NCBI GenBank assembly: GCA_940671915.1
Contig: CALNVZ010000174.1
Coordinates: 25,280,312 to 25,344,311 of the forward strand
Length of the DNA stretch: 64,000 bases
Source of the DNA: Paracentrotus lividus
Taxonomy: Eukaryota; Echinodermata; Echinoidea; Camarodonta; Echinidae
Reading direction: 5' to 3'
Positions 13,357 to 25,100 of this stretch are shown here, piece after piece (the first letter of the stretch is position 1; each line of letters starts with the position of its first letter). Both the position numbers and the translations under genes were made by a program. The notes under the pieces were generated by a model. That model had not been told where the DNA came from, did no database searches, and worked only from the letters and a program-made list of their open reading frames with translations.

Positions 13357-14401
13357 GGCCATGCGTTTTGAGTTGGGCCCTTAAAAAGGTGGAGTTGTGA
13401 CATCTGCTCCTCAAATATGATTTTGTTTATTGATTTACTTAAAAACTATACAAGCTATAGAGCTGAATTTGGTCTTAAATTAAAGCTCTAATGTAGGGCA
13501 ACAAAATACATGTTTTTAAAAATGTTCCAATTTCATCATTGCCGTTAATTAACTGTTAATTAACAAGAGGCAGGGGTGGAGGAGGAGCCGCGCAGGAGGA
13601 GCCGCGCAGCAAATATGGTACATGTGCTGTAAAACAAGAGTTAAATCATGTTCAGAGATGGATTTTTTAAAATTGAAATGCATTCACCCTTCTGAAACAC
13701 TTACAACATGTAATTTAGCTTGTTTACGATCCATAAAAGTATTTATAAGCAGTTTAGTGTTGTACACTATTGTGACTGTACTATATGAATGACAATTTCT
13801 TTACAGCTTAAGGGCTCTTATATAGGACAATATGGTTAATAATGTTAACCAATTTAAAGGGATTTTCACATGTCTGTACCGCTTTGCTACTTCTATCTGC
13901 CTTACCGACTTATATAGGATCCTTCATTACATGTCTAGTATCTTAAACAGCAAGTTACAATACTTAGAACACGGCAACAAGGTAAATTTTCGTTAAATAT
14001 TGAAATTTCGAAGTCATCTTTCCAGCCTGGAGCAAATTGCGGTAAACTCTCCCAGGGTATACAAAGTTATACATGTTTGGAAAGCCCTAAAATGGGACGA
14101 GTTCAAATCTGCAGTAAATAATGTTGTAGGGTAAGCAGTATTTTTTTTGCAATTTTTTTCCAAAGCCATCTTTTTTCATGAATTTTTCAGGCTTTAAGAT
14201 TCATAACCTTTCAAGGGCGCCACCTATGTTAATTTTAAGCGCATTTCTGAACTCCTCGGACATTCAGCTTCCAGAAAATGTATACTTTTGTGGGCTTAAT
14301 ATAAATTTTTAAAAAGTTACAGCCACTTTTATGAAAATGCGCACTATTAGTACAAATTTTGAGTGTGTCACACACATGGGCCCAACTTAAAACACATGGC
14401 C
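13357..14401. mobile_element. Candidate DNA transposon relic with 24-bp terminal inverted repeats
   Basis: The left end at 13357-13380 (GGCCATGCGTTTTGAGTTGG and on) is matched in reverse complement by 14378-14401 with two mismatches. About 1.0 kb lies between. Inside are a TTAATTAACTG-TTAATTAAC palindromic cluster (13546-13565) and a direct double GGAGGAGCCGCGCAG (about 13578-13608). No transposase frame is seen, and a T-rich/A-run lies just outside the right end. Confidence 0.5.
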
Positions 14402-17162
14402 ATTTAGAGGGACGAAAAAAAAAAAAAAAAAAAAAATATGCTCTCATTATTCAAATTTCATTGCACACTGCTGACTCACAACTGGCAATATGCATGTACA
14501 ATGTGCCTTTGAAGCTACAATGTATACCTATTTTTTATTTGGATTGCTTGATTAACCCTCCTCAACTCTGCATAATTATAAGGATTTTGTACAGTTGTTG
14601 TTAGACCCAAAAGATTCTTAGCATGAGAATTGAGAATATATTGACAGTACAAATGTCCAAGGTGTATTTTGAAAATAGACATCTATCTAACATTTGTTTA
14701 GCTTGGGGTAAATATTTGGTGAACAAATAGAATGGGAATATTTGGGTATATTCCAGTAGAAATTTTATCCATCTGACTATAAACCTTTGACTTAAATTAA
14801 ATTGAAAATTTGACTGAGACCTCGGTGAAAAAGGGAGTACGGGGTCCTTCACAAAGAACTTGTATTTTGTTGATTATTTTTTTTGTTATTTTGGAGTTGC
14901 TTATGCAATGTTAAAGTGACTTGGATATTTTAAGAGAAGTTGAGGAGAGAGATGGGATGGGTTTTGAGTGGGTGTATTACGAAAAACGAGCAGAATAGAT
15001 GCCTTGCAGGATAAGAAGAAAAGCGATTGATTTACAGGATGTCTTACTCCTAACATTTGTCATCAATCTATAAATTTCCATAGGGGATATCGACTGGCTT
15101 GGGAAAGTAGTTGCTTTTACAGATCTCTAAAAGCAGCACGTTTCAGCTCCGGAAAGCTCCTATATCATGCGCACTGATTTACTCTCTCCGTCAGTAATGT
15201 TCAGAATGTTTCGTTTTGAGAAACATAAACTGGAAACCACCTGATTAAGATGTTTCACATAAAATGAAACAACTCCTTAAGCTACATGTATGACTTTCTT
15301 TGATCAAATATGAAATAATATTTTGGTACATAAAATTGCTTTCAGAAATTTGTGTAGATTCTACAAAATTAGATCTCAATGATTTTTTCTTGGTATCTAT
15401 ACGGAAAGTTTTACAGTATGCCTATGGCTAGTTTGGCATGATAATTTCCCATCTTTGCGTTAGGATCCAACCAGTGCATGGTGCATATCACTGTTTCATA
15501 TGGAACGAGAATGTGATTATTTATCCAAACATTGCAAGTCCCTGCCTAATGGAAATGGCAACCGTGGATAGCAATGGATAAGATGAAGATAATGGATGTT
15601 ATCATGGCAGCCTCCTTGCTATCTTCTCCAACAACCAACTCTACAAAACACAGTGTAATGGAAAGGATCCATAATGTCATAAGTTCATCGGTGTTTGTAT
15701 TCTGGCTCTTCGTTGTTTATCCACGCATATTCTGTTTGCGTTCATGTCATTTTCATGTAGGAGGGGGATTGAGAGCTATTGCCTGTTAGATGGGATTAGG
15801 ATTTTCTTGTATTTTTTCATCAGGGTTAGGGAGTGAGCTTTTAAGGTTCTTGGGTTTGGGGCTCAGATGCAAAAACCAAGGAGCTTCAAATTCCTTGCAA
15901 AAACCACATTTTTTTAAAGGGTCTTTGAGTGGCAATAAATGTAGGACTAAATTTAAATGTATGGCCAGTAGATTACTGGTAGTAGCAAACTTGTAGGTAA
16001 ATATCACAGGGAACCAACAATCTGTGATATTATATCTGTTTATTTTATACTATTAACACAGTATAATTTAAATTCTGTCTACATGTATGTGTACGTGCAT
16101 GTTTCTTACAATGTACGTGGTCAAAACTGTTAATTCAATTAAATTTAGAATTAATTCTTTTTAATCCATTTAAAATGATGAATTGCAGAAAAATTGATCA
16201 ATTTGATTTGCCATCTTCTCCAAACAGCTCCAGTTCATGTATACATACATATATACATGGAATAATAAAATATTTTAATGACCAATAATCTCTCTGAACC
16301 TTTTCCTTCAAGAATCTTAGTAAACAAACAAAACCCTCAGTTGGATCATGAAGAGCAAATACAACGACAGACATTTCCTGTCACCCAATATAGAGTCTCC
16401 GGAGTCTTCAACTGATACAGGGTTCATGGTAAAGGTTCATAGGGTATTGGTCTGCTATACAGTCTTCCGTTTCATCCCAAGGGCTGTCACTCCGTGAACT
16501 TTCAAGAATTGAGAGTCACAATACTCTTGTATTGAGAATAAAATAGACTGAATAAATTATGACATAATCCCTCCAAGTCACAACAGTTTGCTGGTAGCAA
16601 ACAGAATGTATTTTGCTTAGTACTGTAGCTGTAATAACTATTACTTTAGAAATTCTAAGAGTAGTTAAGGAGGCGAATTACTTTTTTTTTGTGTTATGTT
16701 TTATTGTATTTTGTTTACAATCAAGCTCAATTTCAAATTAATGTTGAGGAAAGGCATTGATCGGTATGAAAAGTTGCCTTTTGAATTGTCTTTGTTACTA
16801 AAAAAATCCTTCCACAAAATACTCACCATTTGACATGCTTGCTCTTTAAACTTAAAGTGTGGTTGATATTTACAATATGTGCCTTTGCATTGAATGAGTT
16901 TACTTTTTTGACATGCGCGGACTAGCTCCCTATGTTCTTTTTTTTTGCTCATGTCTCTCCAAATTGGTTGATTGATAGAAGTACATTTACAATGGACAGT
17001 CATCATGGATGGAGACTCTAAAATTACTTCCAATCTTCCTTAACATGCTCCCAATTTGTTTCCATTATTATTGTTGTGCTTGTCACTGTTCTAAGTAACG
17101 AAGTAAGGTAACTGACTGAACACTGTTCTCTTCTTTTTTCCTGTCTTCTCTTGTATGTGCAG
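14402..17162. other. BTBD7: Region upstream of the BTBD7 first coding exon
   Basis: AT-rich with an A-run (14415-14436). I see no exon. It is probably BTBD7 5' intron, because 17163 looks like an acceptor-defined exon start. Confidence 0.4.
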
Positions 17163-17575
17163 GTTAGCTGTGAGTCATGTAGCAGAACAAAATGACTTGA
17201 TATTGATCAAGCACTCAGCCTGTGTGGGTTTGTAAAATACTCGGCCATTCAGAAGCAATGATCTTGGACTGAACCCAGCGTCATGTTGCTCAGAAGTTAG
17301 TCATCGTGTTTCACTCGACTTGTGCTGGATCATTTTTTTTAAAGCAAATTCATTAACATATCGGAGGCATGGTACACAGAATAAGCATGCTGTAATTGTA
17401 GAAATTATGCTTTGAGGACACCGTTCTGATAATTCTGCTGGAAGTACATTTATATTTGCGTGAAATTGGTTAGTATCTAGTCAACCAAGGCAACAGTGAT
17501 TGAGATTATGTTACTGGATAGTTTACAAATGAGACAAAATGTAAGATTGGAAAGCAGAATTTGAGTTGAGAAACA
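17163..17575 (+). other. BTBD7: BTBD7 5' UTR part of first coding exon
   Basis: A long pyrimidine tract (17122-17158) runs into GTGCAG ending at 17162, a good splice acceptor, so the exon probably starts at 17163. This implies at least one upstream non-coding exon that I cannot locate. The leader has many short uORFs, including a start-stop ATGTAG at 17177-17182 and ATG ACT TGA at 17192-17200. An in-frame TGA at 17567-17569 directly precedes the main ATG. Confidence 0.6.
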
Positions 17576-18752
17576 ATGGGTAGTAACCCTTCAAGGGACT
17601 CTGGAGAGTCCACAAGAGAGGATGGTGGTAGCAGGGATCATCTGGGCACTATGCTACACTCCTCACATCATGGACCCTTAGGGGATGAGGTCTTAGAGCC
17701 TCCTAGCCAAACACTGCCATCTCCAGCAAAAGTGGACAAAAGCAAGAAGAAAAAGCCCCCAAGCTTCTCCTCGCTCAAGAGGAGAATAGTGCGGAGAAAG
17801 ACAGCAGGGAAGTTCCAGGACCATGCTCGGTCGATACGTGACCTCATTGCAACATGGAATCCCCTGGATGTTTGTTCGCTCATCGAGGAATACGATGCCC
17901 TTGCGGCTCTCAAAGAAATCACCATTCAGACAGACTTGGCCAGGACATCGGCATCACCACTGAAAAATGACTTATTGCAGCTGTTTAATAGTAAAAACTG
18001 TGCGGATGTGAATTTAATCTATAAAGGATCAACATTCCCAGCTCATCGTGCCATACTTTCTGCAAGGTGCAGTTTCTTCAGAGAACTTCTGCGGAGGAAC
18101 CCGACGGTAGGTGCAGAAGTTCCAGTGGACCTTGGTTGGTCAGGAGTGACCGTGAATATGTTTGCTTCTTTACTCCGATATCTGTATACAGGAGAGTTTA
18201 ATACAGAAGACTCGCAATTAGAAAACTTTGATGTCTTGATCAGATTGGGTGAGCGATTTGGAACGCCGAATGCACTAGAGCATGATTTCCGAATGTTACT
18301 GGATACAGGCAACTATGGAGATGCAGCTCTCGTGTTTTCTTGTGATACCGAATCGGTCGGAGTAACGCGTGCCCTAGAGGCGTCGAGGACTTCCGTTGGG
18401 AGTTCTGTTAAGTGCCATAAAGCCATCTTGTCCGCAAGATCGCCGTTCTTTCGAAGTGTTCTCCAGAGGAGACATCATCAAAGCAGTGAGTCTAGTGCAA
18501 GAACGTTGCCAAGCATAACGCCCATTGTGCTTGATGAATCAGTGATACCTAAGAAGTATGTTCATGTATTGTTGTATGCCCTCTATCAGGATGTAGTGGA
18601 CTTAAGCCTAGTCTTGCCAGACAGTCCCAGTGTAGGAAGCCTTGGAGAAGCACAAGCAATGGCTTCAGGAAGGACACCACTCACAAAGGTTGAGCAGGCC
18701 ATGGAGTTGTATCAAATTGCAAGATTCTTGGATTTTGCAACTATGGCTCATG
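17576..18752 (+). CDS. BTBD7: BTBD7 coding exon 1: N-terminus, BTB1 and BTB2
   Basis: This exon encodes residues 1-392 plus one base. The start ATG has A at -3 and G at +4 and an in-frame stop nine bases upstream. The protein begins MGSNPS, which fits the N-myristoylation pattern (G2, S at 6), as does the vertebrate start. KKKK at 57-60 and KRRIVRRK at 68-75 form a basic patch. BTB1 spans about 140-235, with CADVNLIY, HRAILSARCSFFRELL and LLRYLYTGEF. BTB2 spans about 246-345, with YGDAALVF, HKAILSARSPFFRSVL and LLYALYQDVVDLS. A CSLIEEYDALAALKE helix precedes BTB1, as in vertebrates. BTB domains mediate dimerisation and often recruit CUL3. The open frame continues to 18784, but the donor G|GTAAGG at 18752/18753 and homology to exon 2 end the exon earlier. 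Confidence 0.95.
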
Positions 18753-19221
18753 GTAAGGAAAAAAATTATGCACAAAACTCTTAATTTAAAATAATGGGAA
18801 AAGATTATATACTACACTATTTTTGTAAAGAATTATTAGAGCATTTTAGTGTTCAGAATGCTCTCCTGCACGCACATTAATATTGTACAGTAAACTAGTG
18901 ATAAAGTTGAACTTTTCTTTGGCTAGTTGGTCTGTCCTGTAAAGAATCCTTGGTACATTTAGAAAATACAAATACGTGAAGACTAATTAAGGAAACAAAT
19001 ATAGGTTTGGGATGTACATGTACATGTATGTGAAATGATGATGTATGATAAAGTAAATTATGAAATATGTGTACTAGAATGCCAACTTTTGTAGACTGAA
19101 ACTGAATAATGAAATTCGTGAATGAAATTTCCTTTTCTGCATCTACATCTATACTTCAAATTTTGAGTTCTCAGGATTGATTTCAAATCCCTTCTCTCCA
19201 CCTCTCCCAATCACCCTTTAG
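18753..19221 (+). other. BTBD7: BTBD7 intron 1
   Basis: This 469-bp phase-1 intron has donor GTAAGG and acceptor CCCTTTAG. It contains a TACATGTACATGTA run near 19016-19028 and nothing else that I recognise. Confidence 0.88.
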
Positions 19222-19430
19222 CTTGTGAGGATATTATAGCCAGGAGCATCACAACAGAGAACCTTGTCTCAATATTAACATGGAGCTTAGAGCCGCATGG
19301 ATCTTACTGGGTTCATCGGCAGGCTCAACAGTACCTGCAGGAGGAGTTCTCAGCTGTAGCGGCCTCTGCGGTCCTCTTTGAGCTCCGTGAATCACAACTC
19401 ATCATGGCTCTTAAGTCAGACTTTCTTCAG
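19222..19430 (+). CDS. BTBD7: BTBD7 coding exon 2: BACK-domain first half
   Basis: The exon completes codon 393 and encodes residues 393-462, ending in phase 0 before GTATAC. The translation CEDIIARSITTENLVSILTW, then a WVHRQAQQYL segment and LKSDFLQ, aligns by eye with the vertebrate BTBD7 segment after BTB2. It has the helical character of a BACK domain, which typically links BTB domains to downstream modules in CUL3 adaptors. The acceptor follows a pyrimidine-rich stretch (19190-19221). There is no frame break. Confidence 0.92.
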
Positions 19431-20810
19431 GTATACATACATATATAGTTGCTATAAATTTCTTGTTGATGTGATATTATGTCTATTCCCCATTTATTTT
19501 TGGTATCCTAGAATTCTATTTGATGTTCATTGTTAGCAATTATTGTGAATGAACAAAAATATAGTAAGCACCTGTAACATATTTGATTCATGGAGGGTTT
19601 TAACAAAGAAAAAAAAATTGACATTAAAGGGATGCAGTAACATTGAATGATATTCAAATAACATTTCATACGATTTAGGTTATTTTGCCAACATAATTAT
19701 AAACACTTAGGTCAGTCTGGTATCTCTTTAAAATTGCAAGCTAATTGCTTGCTTTAGGTTCGAGATATCAATGATTTCATACTCAAATTTCATAAACCAA
19801 CCCCGGATGATTTATAAAACTATGTGCTTTTCCAAATAGCACAACATACACCCATTTCCTGTTGTATAGTCCCCGTCCCTAGCGGCCTGCTGAGCCAGCA
19901 ACAGAGGGTACTGGTGTTCGGCTGTATGCTTTGCATTGTTTGTTACACTGTTATAAGGTAGTAAATGACTTCCATTTGATCTGAAACTTTCAGTAGTTTG
20001 ATTTTACTGTTGGAACAATATAATTTTATTAATCTTGATCTAATTGCTCTTTTTTTTTAAAGTTATCCAATCCCTTTAAAAATCAAATGATAAGATATTT
20101 TTTTAAAAGACACTGCGACGCAAAGAGTTGTATTGTACAATATACATGGCTGTATTATAAAAAGAAAAACAATCTAGGCAACCATGCATTTAGGGCTAAT
20201 TTGAAGATTTCTTTCATCAATCATATATACAGCATTTTATTTGCTTATTTAACTTTGATTAAATAATAAACACTTTAATATGCTGACAAATATCCATCAG
20301 TATTATAGTGCCAACAATATACCGTAGTTGTAATACAATCTTGGCCTTGAAGAGATTGTCTAATGCGATAAGGAAAATTAATAGATTCCTTCAATTACAG
20401 GCTGTGGCAGGGTAGTTCAATATCAATGTCTGGGGATTTATTATTTCCTCGTCTTGGATATCCTCTTAATCATGGAAGATTAATCAAGAATGACAGAAAA
20501 CAACCCTCCAATGAATCGTACATTAAATAGCAGTCATACAAACCCAATCCTGTTCCAGCTGTGTGTGGCCAGGATATTAAGGTCTGTGCTTCCAAGGATA
20601 TTATATTGTCTTCTTTGCCTCACTTAAAGAGTATCTTGAGTTTGGGGTAATGGAACTTTTATTTTAATATGCTTTAAAATTGTTATAAGTTTGTACATGT
20701 AAGTGTCAATTCTGACTAGAACTCAGTATTTCATTTAAGATGTCCACTCAAAATGGGTCAATGTTTTTGCAAAATATGATTGAGGCCATTTTAAGACTAA
20801 TAATACAACT

Positions 20811-20836
20811 CATAATAATAATAATAATAATAATAT
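20811..20836. repeat. AAT trinucleotide microsatellite
   Basis: About eight uninterrupted AAT units lie inside BTBD7 intron 2. It is a simple repeat with no coding role. Confidence 0.85.
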
Positions 20837-21249
20837 TGAGTATTTCTTAAGTGCTGTCTCCACATTAATCATGTGCTCAAAGGAGAAATGAATGAGTACT
20901 GTAGCAAGCACCAATAAAAAAAAGCCTTGAACGTGAACCATATTTTAAAAACAAGGGCGTATTGGAGTTTAATTTGTTCATGTAATTAAACAAAGAATGT
21001 GTTTAATTCAGGAAATTTATATACAACACAATCCAGTAAACATTTTGGGCACCATTCCAATACTATTGTTCTTATTTGCATGTACACTGTACATGTATAC
21101 ATGTGTACATGGATTCTTCTGTCAGTATTTTGTGATATCTCAGTAGCATTATTGCAAAAACATACACGATCCATTGCAAATCAGCACAATTGAAATACTC
21201 TGTAAGTACTTCTCCTTGCTACATTTTATCATTTTATGCAATACAAGAT

Positions 21250-21612
21250 AAACATGTGCCCTGTTTCCAGGGGCAACCAGATTGGACCCTCAGGCAACTA
21301 AATTTGGAAGAAATGATCAAAGTAGTTGCCCTAATTGGGCAACCCCTTTTTTTGCGAGGCTAATGTAAAGGCATACATGACGAACTAAATGTATTGGGCT
21401 TTTGACTCTGTAAACTATAGGTTACATTATGATTTCATTGTACATTGTGATTTCATTGTACATTGTAAATCACATTTTATGCTTTTTACATAGTATCAAA
21501 TCTTGAATGTTGTCATTGTTTTTGTTTCTTTTTGGCAGGGCAACCAGATTTTTCATTTGGGCAACCGTTTTGGAGGAAAATCAATTGTTTGGTTGCCCTG
21601 CTGGGCAGTGTT
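21250..21612 (+). repeat. Dispersed GGGCAACC-rich repeat, copy B
   Basis: This second copy of the family at 3365-3677 lies in BTBD7 intron 2. It is better preserved at the 3' side (TTTGGTTGCCCTGCTGGGCA) and contains a duplicated CATTGTACATTGT segment that copy A lacks. Confidence 0.8.
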
Positions 21613-22188
21613 GGGCTGATTTTTGCTAAAACTTCGTATTATGAATTGGGAATATTTGATGAGTGGTACATGTTGGTTTCTAGAGGGAAGTAGGATATAT
21701 ATAAGGAATACAGAGCACAAATCACAGGGGAACATTACAGATGGCATCAACAACCATGCCATGACCTATTTACTAGAGTTGAACAAAATTGAAACTGTTA
21801 TCCATCTGTGTTTCAATGATACACTGTTGTTGTGAGTGATTGTATATTGCCTAGTGACGTAGCTTTTTACTGGGGATACATTTTGCACCTTGTACTTTGA
21901 AGAGTAATAAAATAAATGAAATTACCCATTTTATTTTTGTACAAGATAAATACTAGACCTCTAGCTGTTCATTTCTTTCCTAGACCTTACCAAATATATA
22001 TGTAGACCTATGTATACATGATATGCATACAAAATATGAAATTCTATCAAAATCAAATGCGTATTAATATCCAAAAAGTTTTCATATTAATCATGGTTGA
22101 TGGGTGTAATGAAAAATTCAAAGAACAAATAAGTACCATCTGAGGGAGAAATATGTACTAATATCGAAACCACTTCGGTTACTGCATA

Positions 22189-22402
22189 CTGTATTCGCTG
22201 TTATTTCTGTGCTGAGCGGCCTCAAAGAATGTTCACAGGTTCTTGAATTCGTGCTGCATTGTAGTAAGCACGCAATTGAATGCACCCAATACATACATAA
22301 AAAAGCATGCTCATATATTCGCACGGGTTTAAATTCACACCTGCCGATCTTCGCGCGAAATCCGCGAAAATTAATGTACCACGAATATTTCCATGATTAC
22401 AG
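22189..22402 (+). mobile_element. 214-bp TA-flanked MITE, copy 1
   Basis: It begins CTGTATTCG after TA and ends ATTACAG. It is the reverse complement of 34113-34327 along nearly its whole length, sharing GAATGTTCACAGGTT, AAGCACGCA, AAAAGCATG and AATTAATGTACC blocks. No coding capacity. Confidence 0.8.
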
Positions 22403-22533
22403 CAGATGTTCTATGACCTTGGATTTGACAAAAGGAAATACTTAGTACGTGTATAGAATTGCAGTTTTAAATAATGTTGATATTGTGATGTGCTAATCTT
22501 TTATTTTCTCCTTTTTGTCCATATTTTCTTCAG

Positions 22534-22609
22534 GTTGCTGAAGCAGATATTTTGAAAGCTGTAGTAAGATGGGGAGAATATCAGCTCATCAGAAGAATGG
22601 AAGAGAGAG
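22534..22609 (+). CDS. BTBD7: BTBD7 coding exon 3: BACK-domain second half
   Basis: This 76-nt exon follows TTTCTTCAG and ends G|GTAAAA. It encodes residues 463-487 plus one base: VAEADILKAVVRWGEYQLIR followed by RMEER. It matches the vertebrate segment with a DIL..IKWGEHQL pattern, the end of the BACK-like region. Phase 0 in and phase 1 out fit both neighbours. The exon is too short to be found as an independent open frame, so homology and phase carry the call. Confidence 0.9.
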
Positions 22610-22939
22610 GTAAAAAATTTACTTATAAACACCAAGATTATCGATAATGTACAATGTACAATGTATTTGAGAGAATTTTTTCTGTACATGTGTGACATAC
22701 AATATTTTTAGTTTTATCTACCATGTTTTGAAGGATGTCAGAAATGCTGTTGAAGCTCACATGAACACAAAAAATAAATTTAAATCATATAAAAGTGTTG
22801 TTTTCTATTATGATTTTGTATTCTCTTTTAAACCAGCATGGATCATTTTTCCTCTTTTTTTTCAACTTCAGGAGTAAATAGCTTTAATACAAATAGGTTG
22901 ATTGTCCCAGTAACCCAGGATAGCATGCTAAATTTTTTT

Positions 22940-24440
22940 ATGCCTCCGCCACCGAAGGTGGTGCCGGAGGCATTATGTTTTCGGGTTGTCCGTCCGTCCG
23001 TCCGTCCGTCCGTACGTCCGTCCGTACGTCCGTCCGTACGTCCGTCCGTTTTCGTTCTCGCGGATAACTTAAGAACCGTTTGACGGATCACTTTCAAACT
23101 AGATCATGTATGCATATGGTAGGGACAATGATCTGATTAGATTTTAGGGTCATGAGGTCAAAGGTCAAAGGTCACAGAGGTCATTGTATGCATGAAAATG
23201 GCTCGTTCTCGCCATAACTTAAGAACCGTTTGACGGGTCAACTTCAAACTTGGGTAATGTGTGCCTATGGGAGGGGCAATGAACTGATTAGATTTTAGGG
23301 TCATGAGGTCAAAGGTCAAAGGTCACAGATGTCATTGTATACATGAAAATGGTTCGTTCTCGCAATAACTTAAGACTGTGTGACGGGTCAACTTCAAACT
23401 TGAGTAATGTGTGCATATGGGAGGGGCAATGAACTGATTAGATTTTGGGTCAAAGGTCAAAGGTCACAGAGGTCATTGTATACATAAAAATAGTTTGTTC
23501 TCGTGATAACTTAAGAACCGTTTGAGGGATAAACTTGAAACTTGGGTCATATGTGCATATATGAGGGTCAATAAACTTATCAGATTTTAGGGTCATGAGG
23601 TCAAAGGTCACACGTCATTGTGTACGTGAAAATGGTTTTCGTTCTTGCGATAACTTAAGAACCGTTTGAGGGATCAACTTCAAACTTGGATCATATTTAC
23701 ATATGGGAGGACAATGAACTTATCAGATTTTGGGGTCATGAGGTCAAAGGTCACAGAGTCATTGTGTACATGAAAATGGCTTGTTCTCGCAATAAACTAA
23801 AAACCGTTTGACGGATCAATTTCAAACTTGGGTCATTTGTGCATATGGGACGGACAATAAACTGATTAGAATTTAGAGTCATGAGGACAGAGGACATTGT
23901 GTACGTGAAAATGGCTTGTTCTTGCGATAACTTAAGAGCAGTTTGATGGATGAACATCAAACTTGGGTCATGTGTGCATATGGTAGGAACAATGAATTTA
24001 TTATATTTTAGGTCATAAGTCAAAGGTCAAGGGTCACAGACGTCATTGTATACATGAAAATGGCACGTTTTGCTGTAACTTCTGAACCGTTTTATGGATC
24101 AACTTCAAACTTGGGTCATGTGGGAGGAAGATGAACTGATTAGATTTTTGAGGTCAGGACATCAAAGGTCACTGGTATTTATGTAAATGACTCGTTTGTG
24201 CAATTTCTGAAGGACCGTTGACAGATCAACTTAAACATGTTTATCCTTTTATTACATCAGTAGCCATCCTTCCTGAGTTGGAAATAATTCTGATGACACA
24301 CTTTAATAGATTTGGGTCAATATCTCAAAGATGTCATGGTATAAATGGATGCTAAAACTCACATGCGCATGCCTTTTTTTTCCGATGTGGCAATACGGAG
24401 GCATGCCTTCCGACCGTGCGCGGTCGAAGATTCATCTAGT
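22940..24440 (+). repeat. CCGT-headed tandem repeat element, nine 126-151 bp units
   Basis: The head is a hairpin, ATGCCTCCGCCACC-gaa-GGTGGTGCCGGAGGCAT (arms slightly unequal), followed by a (GTCC)n run to 23050. Units start near 23052, 23203, 23354, 23496, 23639, 23781, 23916, 24065 and 24191. Each has TAACTTAAGAACCGTTTGA, CAACTTCAAACTTGGGTCAT and AGGTCAAAGGTCA-type blocks. The tail has CGGAGGCATGCC and GACCGTGCGCGGTC. I recall similar elements in marine invertebrate genomes. No coding role. Confidence 0.88.
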
Positions 24441-25100
24441 TTACTAAATACATTCAGATTAATAGCAGAGATTATGCAGTTATACAGGATCATTTGGTTC
24501 CAATAACTGTGGTGATCTGATTACATTTAATGAATATGACAACCACTGAATAAATGCCTAGAGATACATGTGAAAATGTTTTGGGCAGAATGTTTCAATT
24601 CATTTATACCATATTTGTAGTTATCAGGCTGCATAGGCTACACTTTTAGATTTTGACATTTTATGTGTGACTGTTACAGGTATGAAACTTGTGATTAAAA
24701 AAAAAATACTCTACATGGTTGTAATAAAACTATATTAATTCAGTAAAAGGGTTGCACCTTTTCTCAATTACAGTAGCGTTTGTAGGCTTGAATAAATGCA
24801 TTTCTTGACATTTAATGATTGTGGCTTAGCTGTAGTGTTAAGAGTTAAAGAGCCATTTCCTGCCACAGCTTTAATGCGAATGTAACAAGATAATTGATAT
24901 CGGATGCAATGTCATCCCTCGATGGGTGCTGAATATGTGTGCAATTAATTAATAACTTATTTCTTACACAACCAATACATAAACATTTATAGATAAATGT
25001 GTTTATTAGAAATTAAAAACTCTTGGGTATTGTTTGAGCATTTGGTTTTTGGTGTGATATAAATAAATCATTATGAATATTGTATTTATGTATTTTAAGT

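Larger units (their letters stand above)
19431..22533 (+). other. BTBD7: BTBD7 intron 2
   Basis: This 3.1-kb phase-0 intron has donor GTATAC and acceptor TTTCTTCAG. It contains an ATA/AAT microsatellite (about 20813-20835), a copy of a GGGCAACC-rich dispersed repeat (21250-21612) and a 214-bp TA-flanked MITE (22189-22402). The rest is AT-rich with nothing recognisable. Confidence 0.85.

Noticed and set aside
22838-23097. Open frames with repeated RPSV or TDGR
   Set aside because: Translation of the (GTCC)n head of the tandem element.
22987-24300. CRISPR-like regular repeats
   Set aside because: Units of 126-151 bp with divergent copies in a eukaryotic intron; this is a tandem transposable repeat.
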